64,000 nt of DNA from DATARH01 sp036268425 (GTDB lineage Bacteria; Pseudomonadota; Alphaproteobacteria; ATCC43930; CGMCC-115725): positions 1 through 64,000 of the forward strand of contig DATAUE010000013.1 in NCBI GenBank assembly GCA_036268425.1, in the 5' to 3' direction. Position numbers and translations under genes: made by a program. Below, piece after piece: positions 1 through 7,721 of this stretch (positions within the stretch are counted from its first letter, which is position 1; each line of letters opens with the position of its first letter). The notes under the pieces are model-generated. The model worked only from the letters and a program-made list of their open reading frames with translations, was not told the DNA's origin and did not search any database.

Positions 1-60
1 CTCCGGCACCTCGTCAAAAAACTCAAGCCAACCGAGCCCATGACCCACCGACCGCCCCAT
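1..60 (-). CDS. N-terminal fragment of an unidentified protein, truncated by the window edge
   Basis: An ATG on the minus strand at 60 opens a reading frame that runs off the window after 20 codons. It is preceded by a very strong ribosome binding site (GGAGGAGG about 7 bases upstream), which is the main reason to believe it. The visible residues begin MGRSVGHGLGWLEFF and match no family I can name. It is divergent from nothing nearby; the next gene upstream on the same strand starts at 701. Confidence 0.55.
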   Translation of the reverse strand, partial: MGRSVGHGLGWLEFFDEVPE

Positions 61-194
61 CGCGAACCTCCTCCACAAGAGATTCTCCGATACGTTCTTT
101 CACCCCTGAGGGAAATCTCTCACCGCATTCCCTTCAAGCGATTACCCTGCATGCGGCACCGTTCCAATACCCGACGCTTCTTGGAAGCCGAATG

Positions 195-701
195 CTAGCG
201 GCAGCGGTCTTCCTGGCCGCGGATATCGCGCAGCCGGTCTTGCAGCCGCGCCCGCTCCGCCGGGTTGTATTCGCGGTCGAGGCGGCCACGCAGCTCATCG
301 GCCTCACGATGCAGGCCGCCGCAATGGTCCCAGCGATCGCGCTGCCAGCCGGCGGGTGGGGGGCCATACGGCCCCGGGCCCCCTGAACCCGACGGGCCCG
401 GGCGATAGCCTGAGCCGCCGGCAAGCTCACCACGCAACTGGCCGCCGCCGCGAGCACTGCATTGCAATGTCCCGTTGTCGTTGCCGATATCGCCGACGCA
501 GCGGCGAAATCCGGCCAGCGCGGTGCGATCGCTACGCCCGTCGATCCGCCTGCACGTCGCGACCAAGGTGTCGCCCCCGGCACTGACATCGGAGCAGCTA
601 CGCAAATACGAACCCTGCGGCATACCCTGCGCCTGAGCGGGCAACGACCCGGCAAGGCCGCTGAGCATGACCACGGCGAGCGATGCCGTTACAATTTTCA
701 T
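195..701 (-). CDS. Secreted CVNH (cyanovirin-N homology) domain protein
   Basis: A 168-residue protein starting at the ATG at 701, chosen because a signal peptide follows at once (MKIVTASLAVVMLSGLAG, cleavage near AQA at 23-25) and GAAAGGG lies upstream. A longer in-frame start at 779 would bury the signal. Residues about 27-85 look like a CVNH domain: an opening GSYLRSCSDV segment, then paired Cys and short strands with Arg/Asn-rich loops. A Gly/Pro-rich linker follows, then a charged helical C-terminus (AERARLQDRLRDI) also seen on other exported CVNH proteins. CVNH domains often bind glycans, but sugar specificity cannot be inferred here. Likely periplasmic or extracellular. Confidence 0.7.
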   Translation of the reverse strand: MKIVTASLAVVMLSGLAGSLPAQAQGMPQGSYLRSCSDVSAGGDTLVATCRRIDGRSDRTALAGFRRCVGDIGNDNGTLQCSARGGGQLRGELAGGSGYRPGPSGSGGPGPYGPPPAGWQRDRWDHCGGLHREADELRGRLDREYNPAERARLQDRLRDIRGQEDRCR

Positions 702-795
702 CTTTCGATACCCTTTCAGCAGACGCTGTGAGCGGAGAACGTTCTGGGCGGCTGAATAAATCCCCGGTTTCTGAAACATGGACGCCGCAGGACGC

Positions 796-836
796 GCCTC
801 TTATGGTTACCAACGCCTCGCCATAAGACGAGGCGT
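796..836 (+). promoter_or_regulatory. Two mutually exclusive hairpins upstream of the 861 gene
   Basis: ACGCCTCG (813-820) pairs perfectly with CGAGGCGT (829-836). An alternative stem pairs GCCTCTTATGG (796-806) with 821-834, with a 3-base bulge. Both use the 829-834 segment, so only one can form at a time. It ends 25 bases before the start codon. A regulatory role is inference. Confidence 0.3.
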
Positions 837-860
837 AAATCAACCTTGGGGGAGGGAGCC

Positions 861-2030
861 ATGATGCGTTACGCCGCGATTGGTTGCGGAGCGCTTGCGC
901 TGGCGATGCTTGCCGGCGCGCCGGCCGGGGCCGCCGGGCCGCCGCCAACAGCCCCGCCGACCCCGACCCCGGTGCCGAGTTATGACCAGTCGGCGATTGC
1001 CCGCCGCGGCTATTTCTATGTCGGCGGCCATTATGTCGGCGAAACCGGCAAGCAGTTAATGCACGAACAGATGTATGTCGAGGTGCTGACCCCGCGCCGC
1101 CCGCGGCAACGCTACCCGCTGGTCCTGATCCACGGCGCGGCGCAGACCGCAACCAACTGGATGGGAACCCCGGACGGCAGACCCGGCTGGGCGGATTTCT
1201 TTGTCCGGCAAGGCTACACCGTCTACATGGTCGACCAGCCGGCGCGCGGCCGCTCGCCCTGGCTTCCCGATATCGACGGCAAGCTCGCAACGTTCAGCGC
1301 CGAGGCGATCCAGTCGCGCTTCACCGCACCGCAGGATTTTAATTTGTGGCCACAGGCGAGGCTGCACACGCAATGGCCCGGCACCGGAAAGATCGGCGAC
1401 CCGATTTTCGATGCGTTTTACGCCACCCAGGTTCCTTATGTTGCCGACGGTGCGGCGACACAGCGGATGAACCAGAACGCCACGGCCGCATTGCTCGACC
1501 GCATCGGCCCAGCGATCATCCTGACGCATTCGCAATCGGGACCGTTCGGCTGGCTGATCGCTGACGCAAGGCCAAAGCTGGTAAAGGCCGTGGTCGCCGT
1601 CGAGCCGGGCGGCCCGCCGTTTGAGAATGCCGTGCTGAGCCATGACAAAGCGCGCGCCTGGGGGGTGACTGATATTCCGATCGCCTATGACCCGCCGCTC
1701 ACCGGCCCCGCCGATCTGAAAATAGAGCAGCAGGCGCAAGCTGACGGACCCGATCTGGCACGTTGCTGGCTGCAGCAGGGACCGGCGAGGCGCCTTGTCA
1801 ACCTTACCGGCATCCCGATGGCGGTCATCACGACGGAAGCCTCCTACCACGCGGTTTATGATCATTGTACGGCCAAGTATCTGGCGCAGGCTGGCGTCAA
1901 CGTGACCCCGGTGCGCCTCGCCGATCGCGGCATTCACGGCAACGGCCACATGGTGATGCTGGAAAAGAACAACCTTCAAGTCGCCGGTGTAATCACGGAT
2001 TGGCTGGCCCACGCCGTGCCGGCACATTGA
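861..2030 (+). CDS. Secreted alpha/beta-hydrolase (esterase-like)
   Basis: A 389-residue exported hydrolase. The ATG at 861 is preceded by GGGGGAGGGAG and opens a signal peptide (cleavage near AGA at 24-26), followed by a Pro-rich linker. The hydrolase core shows an oxyanion segment LVLIHGAAQT, a nucleophile elbow THSQSGPFGW (Ser in S-x-S-G rather than the usual G-x-S-x-G), and a late His in GIHGNGHM. This matches a family of secreted alpha/beta-hydrolases annotated as esterases; the substrate is unknown. It appears monocistronic, with 203 bases to the next gene and no obvious terminator between them. Confidence 0.8.
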   Translation: MMRYAAIGCGALALAMLAGAPAGAAGPPPTAPPTPTPVPSYDQSAIARRGYFYVGGHYVGETGKQLMHEQMYVEVLTPRRPRQRYPLVLIHGAAQTATNWMGTPDGRPGWADFFVRQGYTVYMVDQPARGRSPWLPDIDGKLATFSAEAIQSRFTAPQDFNLWPQARLHTQWPGTGKIGDPIFDAFYATQVPYVADGAATQRMNQNATAALLDRIGPAIILTHSQSGPFGWLIADARPKLVKAVVAVEPGGPPFENAVLSHDKARAWGVTDIPIAYDPPLTGPADLKIEQQAQADGPDLARCWLQQGPARRLVNLTGIPMAVITTEASYHAVYDHCTAKYLAQAGVNVTPVRLADRGIHGNGHMVMLEKNNLQVAGVITDWLAHAVPAH

Positions 2031-2233
2031 CCCTGCCGCGACCGGGCGGGAATTAACGGATGGTTTCGATGCCCCGGTTAGGCAGGGATGCGTTAAGCTG
2101 AGACGAGCATTCGGAAACGGGATCGACGCCTTGGCCTTCAGCAATACCGCGTTAGCCGCGCTTTTCATTTTTGACAAACCAGCCAAGGCGCCGCTTACGG
2201 CCGACGCCGGTCTGCTTCGGGGAGCATCACGAC

Positions 2234-3007
2234 GTGGCTGACGATCGGTTGCTCAATATCGCGTTGCAGGCCGCGATTGCCGGCGGCGAGGCTGTGATGC
2301 AGGTCTATGCCAGCGGCTTCGAGGTTCAGCAGAAAACCGATTCGACGCCCGTGACCGAAGCCGACCTTGCGTCTGAACGCGTCATTGTCGCGATGCTGAA
2401 CGCCGCCTTTCCCGATATCCCGATCGTCTCGGAAGAAACCGTTCCGGAAGCCGGGTTCGCTTCGCCGGCCGATCGCTTCTGGCTGGTCGACCCGCTCGAC
2501 GGCACCCGTGAGTTTGTCGCACGCAATGGCGAGTTCGCGGTGCTGATCGGGCTGATCGAGCACGGCAAGCCGGTGCTTGGGGTCGTGCACGGCCCGGCGG
2601 TCGGCCTCACCTACACCGCGCATGGCCCCGGTACGGCGATGCGGCGGCGCAGCGGCGGTGCTTTCGAACCAATCCGGGCGCGCCCCCCGACCGCTGATGG
2701 CGTCGTAGTCGTCCACAGCCGCAGCCACGAAAACAGCCGCAGCCTTGCCGAGTATTTCACGGGCAAGCAGGTGCTCGAGCGCCAGAAATGCGGCAGCGCG
2801 CTCAAATTTGGCGTGATCGCAGCGGGCGAGGCAGATTTCTACCCGCGTTTCGGCACGACGATGGAATGGGACACCGCCGCCGGACAGGCGATACTCGAAG
2901 CTGCCGGCGGCCGGGTGCTCGAACTGTCCGGCAGCCCGCTTACGTACGGCAAACCCGGCCTCAAGAATGATGGTTTTCTCGCCTGGGGCACCAAACCGGC
3001 CTGGTGA
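2234..3007 (+). CDS. cysQ: 3'(2'),5'-bisphosphate nucleotidase / inositol-monophosphatase family
   Basis: A 257-residue cytoplasmic Mg-dependent phosphatase. The GTG at 2234 is favoured because GGGGAG lies about 10 bases upstream and the family homology starts a few residues later (DDRLLNIALQAA). Family motifs are complete: DSTPVTEAD, the SEE metal ligand pair, DPLDGTREF, and EWDTAAGQAIL near the end. Extension of DPLDGT by REF is typical of CysQ, which removes 3'-phosphoadenosine 5'-phosphate formed in sulfate assimilation. HisN-type histidinol phosphatase and inositol monophosphatase are alternatives that motifs alone do not exclude. No sulfate genes adjoin it. Confidence 0.8.
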   Translation: MADDRLLNIALQAAIAGGEAVMQVYASGFEVQQKTDSTPVTEADLASERVIVAMLNAAFPDIPIVSEETVPEAGFASPADRFWLVDPLDGTREFVARNGEFAVLIGLIEHGKPVLGVVHGPAVGLTYTAHGPGTAMRRRSGGAFEPIRARPPTADGVVVVHSRSHENSRSLAEYFTGKQVLERQKCGSALKFGVIAAGEADFYPRFGTTMEWDTAAGQAILEAAGGRVLELSGSPLTYGKPGLKNDGFLAWGTKPAW

Positions 3008-3071
3008 GCGCCGCGCGATTACTCAACCGAACAGAAACGGATAGATTCAGCGGATTAATAGATTCTCCAGA

Positions 3072-3548
3072 TTAATTGCGATTGGAGATTGGTGCGGCGG
3101 TTGGCAGGCTGGCCCCCTCCTGCCATCGGCCAGCTTTTTTCAGCGCCTCGGCCACCTCGGGCGGCATGTATTTTTCGTCATGCTTGGCAAGAACGCTGCT
3201 GGCGGCGAACACGCCGTCGCTGCGCAATCGGCCTTCGGCAACGACGCCCTGCCCTTCGCGAAACAGGTCAGGCAACACCCCGTCGTAAACAACCGCGAGA
3301 TCGGTTTTGCCGTCCGTGACACGAAAGCCGACGCTGTGGCCGTCGGGTTCGTGCGTCAGGCTGTGATCTTCGACCAGCCCGCCGATGCGGACACGATGCC
3401 CGGCGCCGACCGGCTTTTCCGCCAGATCGCTCGGGCTGTAAAAAAATACGAGATTGTCGCTGAATGCCGCCAGCACCATCGCGCTGGCCGTACCGAGCAG
3501 CGACAGGCCAATCAATAACACAATGAGCCGTCGCCGTTTGCGGGTCAT
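3072..3548 (-). CDS. ccmE: Cytochrome c maturation protein CcmE, haem chaperone
   Basis: 158 residues. CcmE holds haem covalently in the periplasm and passes it to apocytochrome c. There is an N-terminal membrane anchor (LIVLLIGLSLLGTASAMVLAAF), an OB-fold periplasmic domain, and the signature LAKHDEKYMPPEV containing the haem-binding His and following Tyr. It is the last gene of the ccmABCDE run, and its ATG overlaps the ccmD stop (ATGA). No ccmF, G, H or I follows in the window: the next gene downstream is convergent cysQ. Confidence 0.95.
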   Translation of the reverse strand: MTRKRRRLIVLLIGLSLLGTASAMVLAAFSDNLVFFYSPSDLAEKPVGAGHRVRIGGLVEDHSLTHEPDGHSVGFRVTDGKTDLAVVYDGVLPDLFREGQGVVAEGRLRSDGVFAASSVLAKHDEKYMPPEVAEALKKAGRWQEGASLPTAAPISNRN

Positions 3549-3715
3549 TCACCGCGCCTTGCCGGCGGCTGTAGCCGTTTCAGCGTGGCGGCGCTGGCGT
3601 GGTACTGCCGCCAGCACACCAGCGCCGCTCCGCCCAACACGATCAGCGCAAGCCCATAAGCCGGCCATACAAAGGCGGCATAGCCGCCCATCTCAAGCCA
3701 ATGCGTTACGTTCAC
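3545..3715 (-). CDS. ccmD: CcmD, small haem exporter subunit
   Basis: A 56-residue protein in the gap between ccmC and ccmE. It starts at GTG (3715) and reads MNVTHWLEMGGYAAFVWPAY, then one hydrophobic segment (GLALIVLGGAALVCW) and a basic tail. The W/Y-rich start, single membrane span and basic C-terminus are what CcmD looks like, and position between ccmC and ccmE is diagnostic. In-frame TGA just upstream of the GTG rules out a longer start; an internal ATG at codon 9 is possible. The stop overlaps the ccmE start. CcmD helps release haem-loaded CcmE from the CcmABC complex. Confidence 0.88.
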   Translation of the reverse strand: MNVTHWLEMGGYAAFVWPAYGLALIVLGGAALVCWRQYHASAATLKRLQPPARRGE

Positions 3716-3750
3716 GATTCATCACCAAGCCGGGTCATCGCGAATTTGGG

Positions 3751-4527
3751 TCATCGCCAGGCCGGGCGCGCCGCCGCCGGCACGTTATCACGACCGGTCT
3801 CGCGCGCCACCGCAACCCCATGCATGCGCAATGCCCGCGCCTTGCGTTCGTTGAGCGCGGTGCGCATCCGCAACAGCAGCAATGCCGCGAACAGCAATGT
3901 AAACGCCACCGCCATGACCAAAAGGGGGATCAGCATCGATTTATCGATGCTCGGGCCGCCGAACCGCAGCACGCTGGCCGGCTGGTGCAATGTGTTCCAC
4001 CAATCGACCGAAAATTTGATGATCGGCAGGTTGACGACGCCGACCAGCGCCAATAGCGACCCGGCCCGCGCACCACGGCTCGAATCGTCAAACGCATTCA
4101 CCAGCGCGATATAGCCGAGGTAGAGGAAAAACAGCACCAGTACCGAAGTCAGCCGCGCATCCCACACCCACCAGGTGCCCCACATTGGGCGTCCCCACAA
4201 CGACCCGGTCGCCAGGCACACAAATGTAAACGCGGCGCCGAGCGGCGCCGCCGCCTGCGCCGCGATCTCGGCCAACGGGTGCCGCCACACCAGCGCGACA
4301 GCGCTCGCCACCGCGATAAACAGATAGACGGAAAGCGCCATCCAGGCCGCCGGCACATGGATGAACATGATCCGCACGCTCTCACCTTGCTGATAGTCAG
4401 GCGGCGCAAACACCAGAGACCAGACAAGGCCGACCGCCAGCGTCACCGAAGCCGCCGCCGCGACCCAGGGCAGCGCACGTTCGCTCACGCGCATAAAACG
4501 TGCTGGATTGGCAAGACGGCTCAGCAT
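3751..4527 (-). CDS. ccmC: Haem exporter/ligation protein CcmC
   Basis: 258 residues with about six membrane spans. CcmC loads haem onto CcmE at the periplasmic face. The tryptophan-rich haem-binding motif of the family is present (GTWWVWDARLTS), as are the flanking conserved His in FIHVPAAW and in WWNTLHQP. It is followed 35 bases later by ccmD. It starts 128 bases after the ccmB stop. Confidence 0.95.
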   Translation of the reverse strand: MLSRLANPARFMRVSERALPWVAAAASVTLAVGLVWSLVFAPPDYQQGESVRIMFIHVPAAWMALSVYLFIAVASAVALVWRHPLAEIAAQAAAPLGAAFTFVCLATGSLWGRPMWGTWWVWDARLTSVLVLFFLYLGYIALVNAFDDSSRGARAGSLLALVGVVNLPIIKFSVDWWNTLHQPASVLRFGGPSIDKSMLIPLLVMAVAFTLLFAALLLLRMRTALNERKARALRMHGVAVARETGRDNVPAAARPAWR

Positions 4528-4655
4528 CGCGGCGTCAGTCCCGATCCATCCCGATCCATGAGGCCGATCCTAGCGCATGCGCGCCGCCGCGTCAGCGTGA
4601 GCCGCGGTCGCAGCCCGAAATGCGCTAACCGAATTCATTTCAATCGAGCGTCTGT

Positions 4656-5324
4656 TCAATCGAGCGCTTGGCGCAAGGCCGCCGCAGTCGCCAGCGGCGT
4701 CAACACCAGGGCGGCGAGGCTGACAGCGCCAAGCAGCAGAAAATGTGCTCGAATCGGCTCGCCGGTCAGGCCGGCCTCGACGGCGCCTGTACCAAAGATC
4801 AGCGGTGGCAGATACAGCGGCAACACCAGCAGCGACACCAGCACTCCCGGCCGACGCGCTCCGAGCGTCAGCCCCGCCGCGATCGCGCCGAGCAGGCTCA
4901 GCGCCGGAGTCCCAAGCAACAGGCTGAGCACGAGTACCGGGATCGCCGCCGGGTCGAGATCGACAAACACCGCCAGAACCGGGCTGACCAGAGTCAATGG
5001 CAGGCCGGTCGTCACCCAATGCGCCGCCACTTTGGCAAGAACCGCAACTTCCAGCGGCGCCGACGCCAGCGCGACAAGATCGAGGCTGCCATCGGCATGA
5101 TCGGTGGCAAACAGCCGGTCGAGGCTCAGTACCGCCGCCAGCAGGGCTGCGACCCAGATGATCCCGGCGGCGATCCGCCCGAGCAATTCGGGCTCCGGCC
5201 CGACCCCGAACGGGAACAGCAGCACGGCAAGCACGAAGAATCCGAGCACCAGCCCCAGTTCGCCGCCCTGTCGCAGCGACAGTCGCAGGTCGCGACGAAA
5301 AAGGCCCCAAAACGGCGCCATCAC
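4656..5324 (-). CDS. ccmB: Haem ABC exporter permease CcmB
   Basis: 222 residues, about six membrane helices, beginning FWGLFRRDLRLSLRQGGE, the typical CcmB cytoplasmic start. It forms the CcmAB ATPase-permease that drives release of holo-CcmE. The start codon overlaps the ccmA stop (ATGA), implying translational coupling. The stop codon lies inside a copy of an 11-base direct repeat (TCAATCGAGCG at 4640-4650 and 4656-4666); I attach no function to it. Confidence 0.93.
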   Translation of the reverse strand: MMAPFWGLFRRDLRLSLRQGGELGLVLGFFVLAVLLFPFGVGPEPELLGRIAAGIIWVAALLAAVLSLDRLFATDHADGSLDLVALASAPLEVAVLAKVAAHWVTTGLPLTLVSPVLAVFVDLDPAAIPVLVLSLLLGTPALSLLGAIAAGLTLGARRPGVLVSLLVLPLYLPPLIFGTGAVEAGLTGEPIRAHFLLLGAVSLAALVLTPLATAAALRQALD

Positions 5325-6016
5325 CAGATCGCGGCAAGCGCATCGGCCGGCGGCGCGGCATAATCATCGAGCACAAGACGGGTGGCGCCGGGCAGGTCGA
5401 GCGGTTGGTGCGTCGCCACAACGACGCTGCCGCCAGCCGCGCGATGCGCGGCGATGGCAGCGGTCAGCCGCTCCTCGCCATCCACGTCGAGCGCCGCGGT
5501 TGGCTCATCGAGTAGCCAGAGCGGCGCCGACGTCGCCACCAGCCGCGCCAGCGCGAGGCGCCGGCGTTGTCCCGCAGACAGCCAGCGGCATGGCCAATCG
5601 GCAATCGCCGCGAGGCCGAACCGCGTCAGCGCGGCGTTGATCGCCGGGGCATCAACCGGCATCGCGGCCCCGCGCAACGCCCCCCAGAAGGCCAGCATCT
5701 CGCGCGGCGTCATGGCCGGCTTTACTCCGTCAAGATGCCCGGCATAGTGAAGCGCGGCGCGATAACGCGGCATGTCGTCGCCGATCGGTGTGCCGCGCCA
5801 CAGCAATCGCCCCGCCTCCGGCGTCAACAGGGTCGCCAAGACCCGCAAAAGGCTTGATTTGCCGCTGCCGTTGCTGCCGGTCAACAGCATGCTGCCGCCG
5901 GCCATCAGCCGGCAATCGACCCCGGCGAATACCCATCGCTCGCCCCGCCGGCAGGCCAGCCCTTCGGCGACGAGGGCGGGTGCGCCCTCGGTCTCACCGA
6001 CCGCGGGGTCGCTCAC
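5321..6016 (-). CDS. ccmA: Haem ABC exporter ATP-binding protein CcmA
   Basis: An ABC ATPase with Walker A GSNGSGKS, signature LSAGQ, Walker B LWLLDEP and the H-loop THQP. The reading frame is open back to 6115, but that extension would translate straight through an intrinsic terminator hairpin and T-tract at 6030-6067. I therefore place the start at the GTG at 6016, giving 231 residues, close to usual CcmA length. No clear Shine-Dalgarno precedes this GTG, so the start is uncertain. It opens the ccmABCDE operon and overlaps ccmB. Confidence 0.9.
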   Translation of the reverse strand: MSDPAVGETEGAPALVAEGLACRRGERWVFAGVDCRLMAGGSMLLTGSNGSGKSSLLRVLATLLTPEAGRLLWRGTPIGDDMPRYRAALHYAGHLDGVKPAMTPREMLAFWGALRGAAMPVDAPAINAALTRFGLAAIADWPCRWLSAGQRRRLALARLVATSAPLWLLDEPTAALDVDGEERLTAAIAAHRAAGGSVVVATHQPLDLPGATRLVLDDYAAPPADALAAIW

Positions 6017-6029
6017 TGCGGACGCCGGC

Positions 6030-6067
6030 AAAAAAAAGCGGCTCCGGTTGGGGGGAACCGGAGCCGC
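6030..6067 (-). terminator. Intrinsic terminator immediately upstream of ccmA
   Basis: On the minus strand, GCGGCTCCGGTT, a CCCCCC loop and AACCGGAGCCGC form a perfect 12-bp stem followed by eight T residues. It stands 14 bases before the proposed ccmA GTG. It may end transcripts from the ligase gene at 6242-7492, act as an attenuator for ccm, or end a small RNA. Confidence 0.85.
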
Positions 6068-6070
6068 GAG

Positions 6071-6135
6071 CCTGTCCGCCAGGCGGATAGGCCGGGTAGT
6101 CGGTTTGGGGGACAAACCGTAGGGCTGAACCCTAC
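6071..6135 (-). ncRNA. Structured leader or small RNA preceding the ccmA terminator
   Basis: Three further hairpins precede the terminator on the minus strand: GTAGGG/CCCTAC (6119-6135), CGGTTTG/CAAACCG (6101-6119) with a C-rich loop, and a 10-bp stem with one mismatch (6071-6091). An AT-rich stretch lies upstream (about 6175-6240), with a possible -10 box CATTAT near 6145. Together with the terminator this looks like an attenuation leader or a free-standing small RNA. No known Rfam class is recognised by eye. Confidence 0.5.
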
Positions 6136-6241
6136 ACTCAGCATAATGGCCAACAAATGCGACTCGTGTTTGAAGGAATTGCGGCGATTCGATGATGAAT
6201 TTTGTCCGATTAAATCTTATTCGATTTTAGTCGATCGAAGC

Positions 6242-7492
6242 CTATCCGATTGTGCGCCGGTCCTCGATGACCCGCCCGTCATTCGGCAGGCTGCCCTCGC
6301 CCACCCTGGTTACCCCGCCACGCAATTTGGTGACGGATTGCACGGTGGCGGCGATGGCGCTTTCCGGCGCGCCGGGGTCGCGCATCTCGACGAGCAGTGT
6401 CATTTCATCAGCCGCAACGGGGCGTTCGACGACGAGGCGCGCCCGCACCACGCTGGGATGGCGCCGCACGATCTCGCCGATCTGGACCGGATGGACGAAC
6501 ATGCCGCGCACCTTGACCGACTGATCGGCCCGCCCGAGCCAGCCGCGGATCCGCTGGTTGGTGCGGCCGCACGGGCTGGGCCCCGGCAACACGGCCGAGA
6601 GGTCGCCGGTCGCGAAACGGACCAGCGGATATTCCGGGGTCAATGTCGTGACAACCACCTCACCGACCTCGCCCGGCGCGACAGGATCGCCGGTGCCCGG
6701 CTGCACCAGTTCGACGATGACGCCTTCATCGAGCACCATCCCTTCGCATGGCGATCCGTCGGCAGCGGCGGTTTCATAGGCGATCAGGCCGAGATCGGCG
6801 GTGCCGTAACATTGCAGCGCGTTGATGCCGCGCTGGCGGAACTCGCCGCGCAAGATCGACGGAAAGGCCTCGGCGCCGACCAACGCCTTGGTCAGCGAGC
6901 CGATATTGCCGCCCTGCTCGGCCGCGCGGTCGAGCAGGATTTTCAGGAATGACGGCGTACCGATATAGGCAACCGGCCGAAGATCATCGATTGCGCGCAG
7001 TTGTTGCTCAGTCTGGCCGGTGCCGGCCGGGATGACCGGGCAGCCGATCGCCCGTGCGGCGCTTTCAAGCATCGCCCCGGCCGGTGTCAGATGGTACGAA
7101 AACGTGTTGTGCACGAGATCGCCGGGCCGGATGCCAGCCGCGTACAATGCCCGCGCCATACGAAAAAAATCCGGCCGCCGCGCCTCCAGTTCATAGATCG
7201 GGCCGGGTGACGCGAATACCCGCGCGACGCTGGCCAGCGGCACCGCGGCAAAGCCGCCGAACGGCGGCGCCTGCCGCTGCAACTCGATCAGTTCGGATTT
7301 ATGTGTCAGGGGCAGCGAGGCCAGCGCAATCCGGTCTCGAATATCAGCCGCACGGAAAGCGCCGAGGCGCTCGCGATAAGCCGGCGCATTACGCTGCGCC
7401 GCAGCGACGACCTCGGGCAGCGCCGCCCTCAATGCGGCCTCGCGCACCGCCGGGTGGCGGGTTTCGAGCGCGTCGTAATAAGTCCCGTCCAC
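6242..7492 (-). CDS. Phenylacetate-CoA ligase-like AMP-binding enzyme
   Basis: 416 residues from the GTG at 7492, which has GGGGAGG about 9 bases upstream; a longer frame to 7600 lacks such a site. The family activates an aromatic or other carboxylate as an acyl adenylate and then a CoA thioester. Visible landmarks are the start YYDALETRHPAVRE (compare ExxxR of PaaK-like ligases), the HNTFSYHLTPAG segment, YGTADLGLIAYE (the adenylate motif), RFATGDLS (nucleotide ribose-binding Asp) and a small C-terminal domain with VKVRGMFVHPVQI. The usual Ser/Thr/Gly-rich P-loop is replaced by FASPGPI. No phenylacetate catabolic genes adjoin, so the substrate is unknown. Confidence 0.85.
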   Translation of the reverse strand: MDGTYYDALETRHPAVREAALRAALPEVVAAAQRNAPAYRERLGAFRAADIRDRIALASLPLTHKSELIELQRQAPPFGGFAAVPLASVARVFASPGPIYELEARRPDFFRMARALYAAGIRPGDLVHNTFSYHLTPAGAMLESAARAIGCPVIPAGTGQTEQQLRAIDDLRPVAYIGTPSFLKILLDRAAEQGGNIGSLTKALVGAEAFPSILRGEFRQRGINALQCYGTADLGLIAYETAAADGSPCEGMVLDEGVIVELVQPGTGDPVAPGEVGEVVVTTLTPEYPLVRFATGDLSAVLPGPSPCGRTNQRIRGWLGRADQSVKVRGMFVHPVQIGEIVRRHPSVVRARLVVERPVAADEMTLLVEMRDPGAPESAIAATVQSVTKLRGGVTRVGEGSLPNDGRVIEDRRTIG

Positions 7493-7721
7493 CCGCTCGC
7501 CTCCCCGGTTCCAATGTCGCCGGATGCTTTCCGATTCGGAAAATCGCGGCGCGGCACACGGAAAGATTGCCGCCCGCACCGTATCGCCGATAAGTGTCAT
7601 ACACTCATAGCGTTGCCCTCGATACGCAGAAGCACGGCGAATTTGCCACTGCCTCTGGCATTATTCTGCGGTCGTTTCGCATTCGTTGCTAAGCAACTCA
7701 AGGTTAGCTACGCTGAAGAAC

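Noticed and set aside
1056..2186. 376-codon open frame on the minus strand
   Set aside because: It lies antisense to the esterase gene, lacks a family match and signal for translation; high GC makes such frames common.
5321..6115. Long form of CcmA starting at 6115
   Set aside because: It would be translated through an intrinsic terminator hairpin and T-tract; 6016 is preferred.
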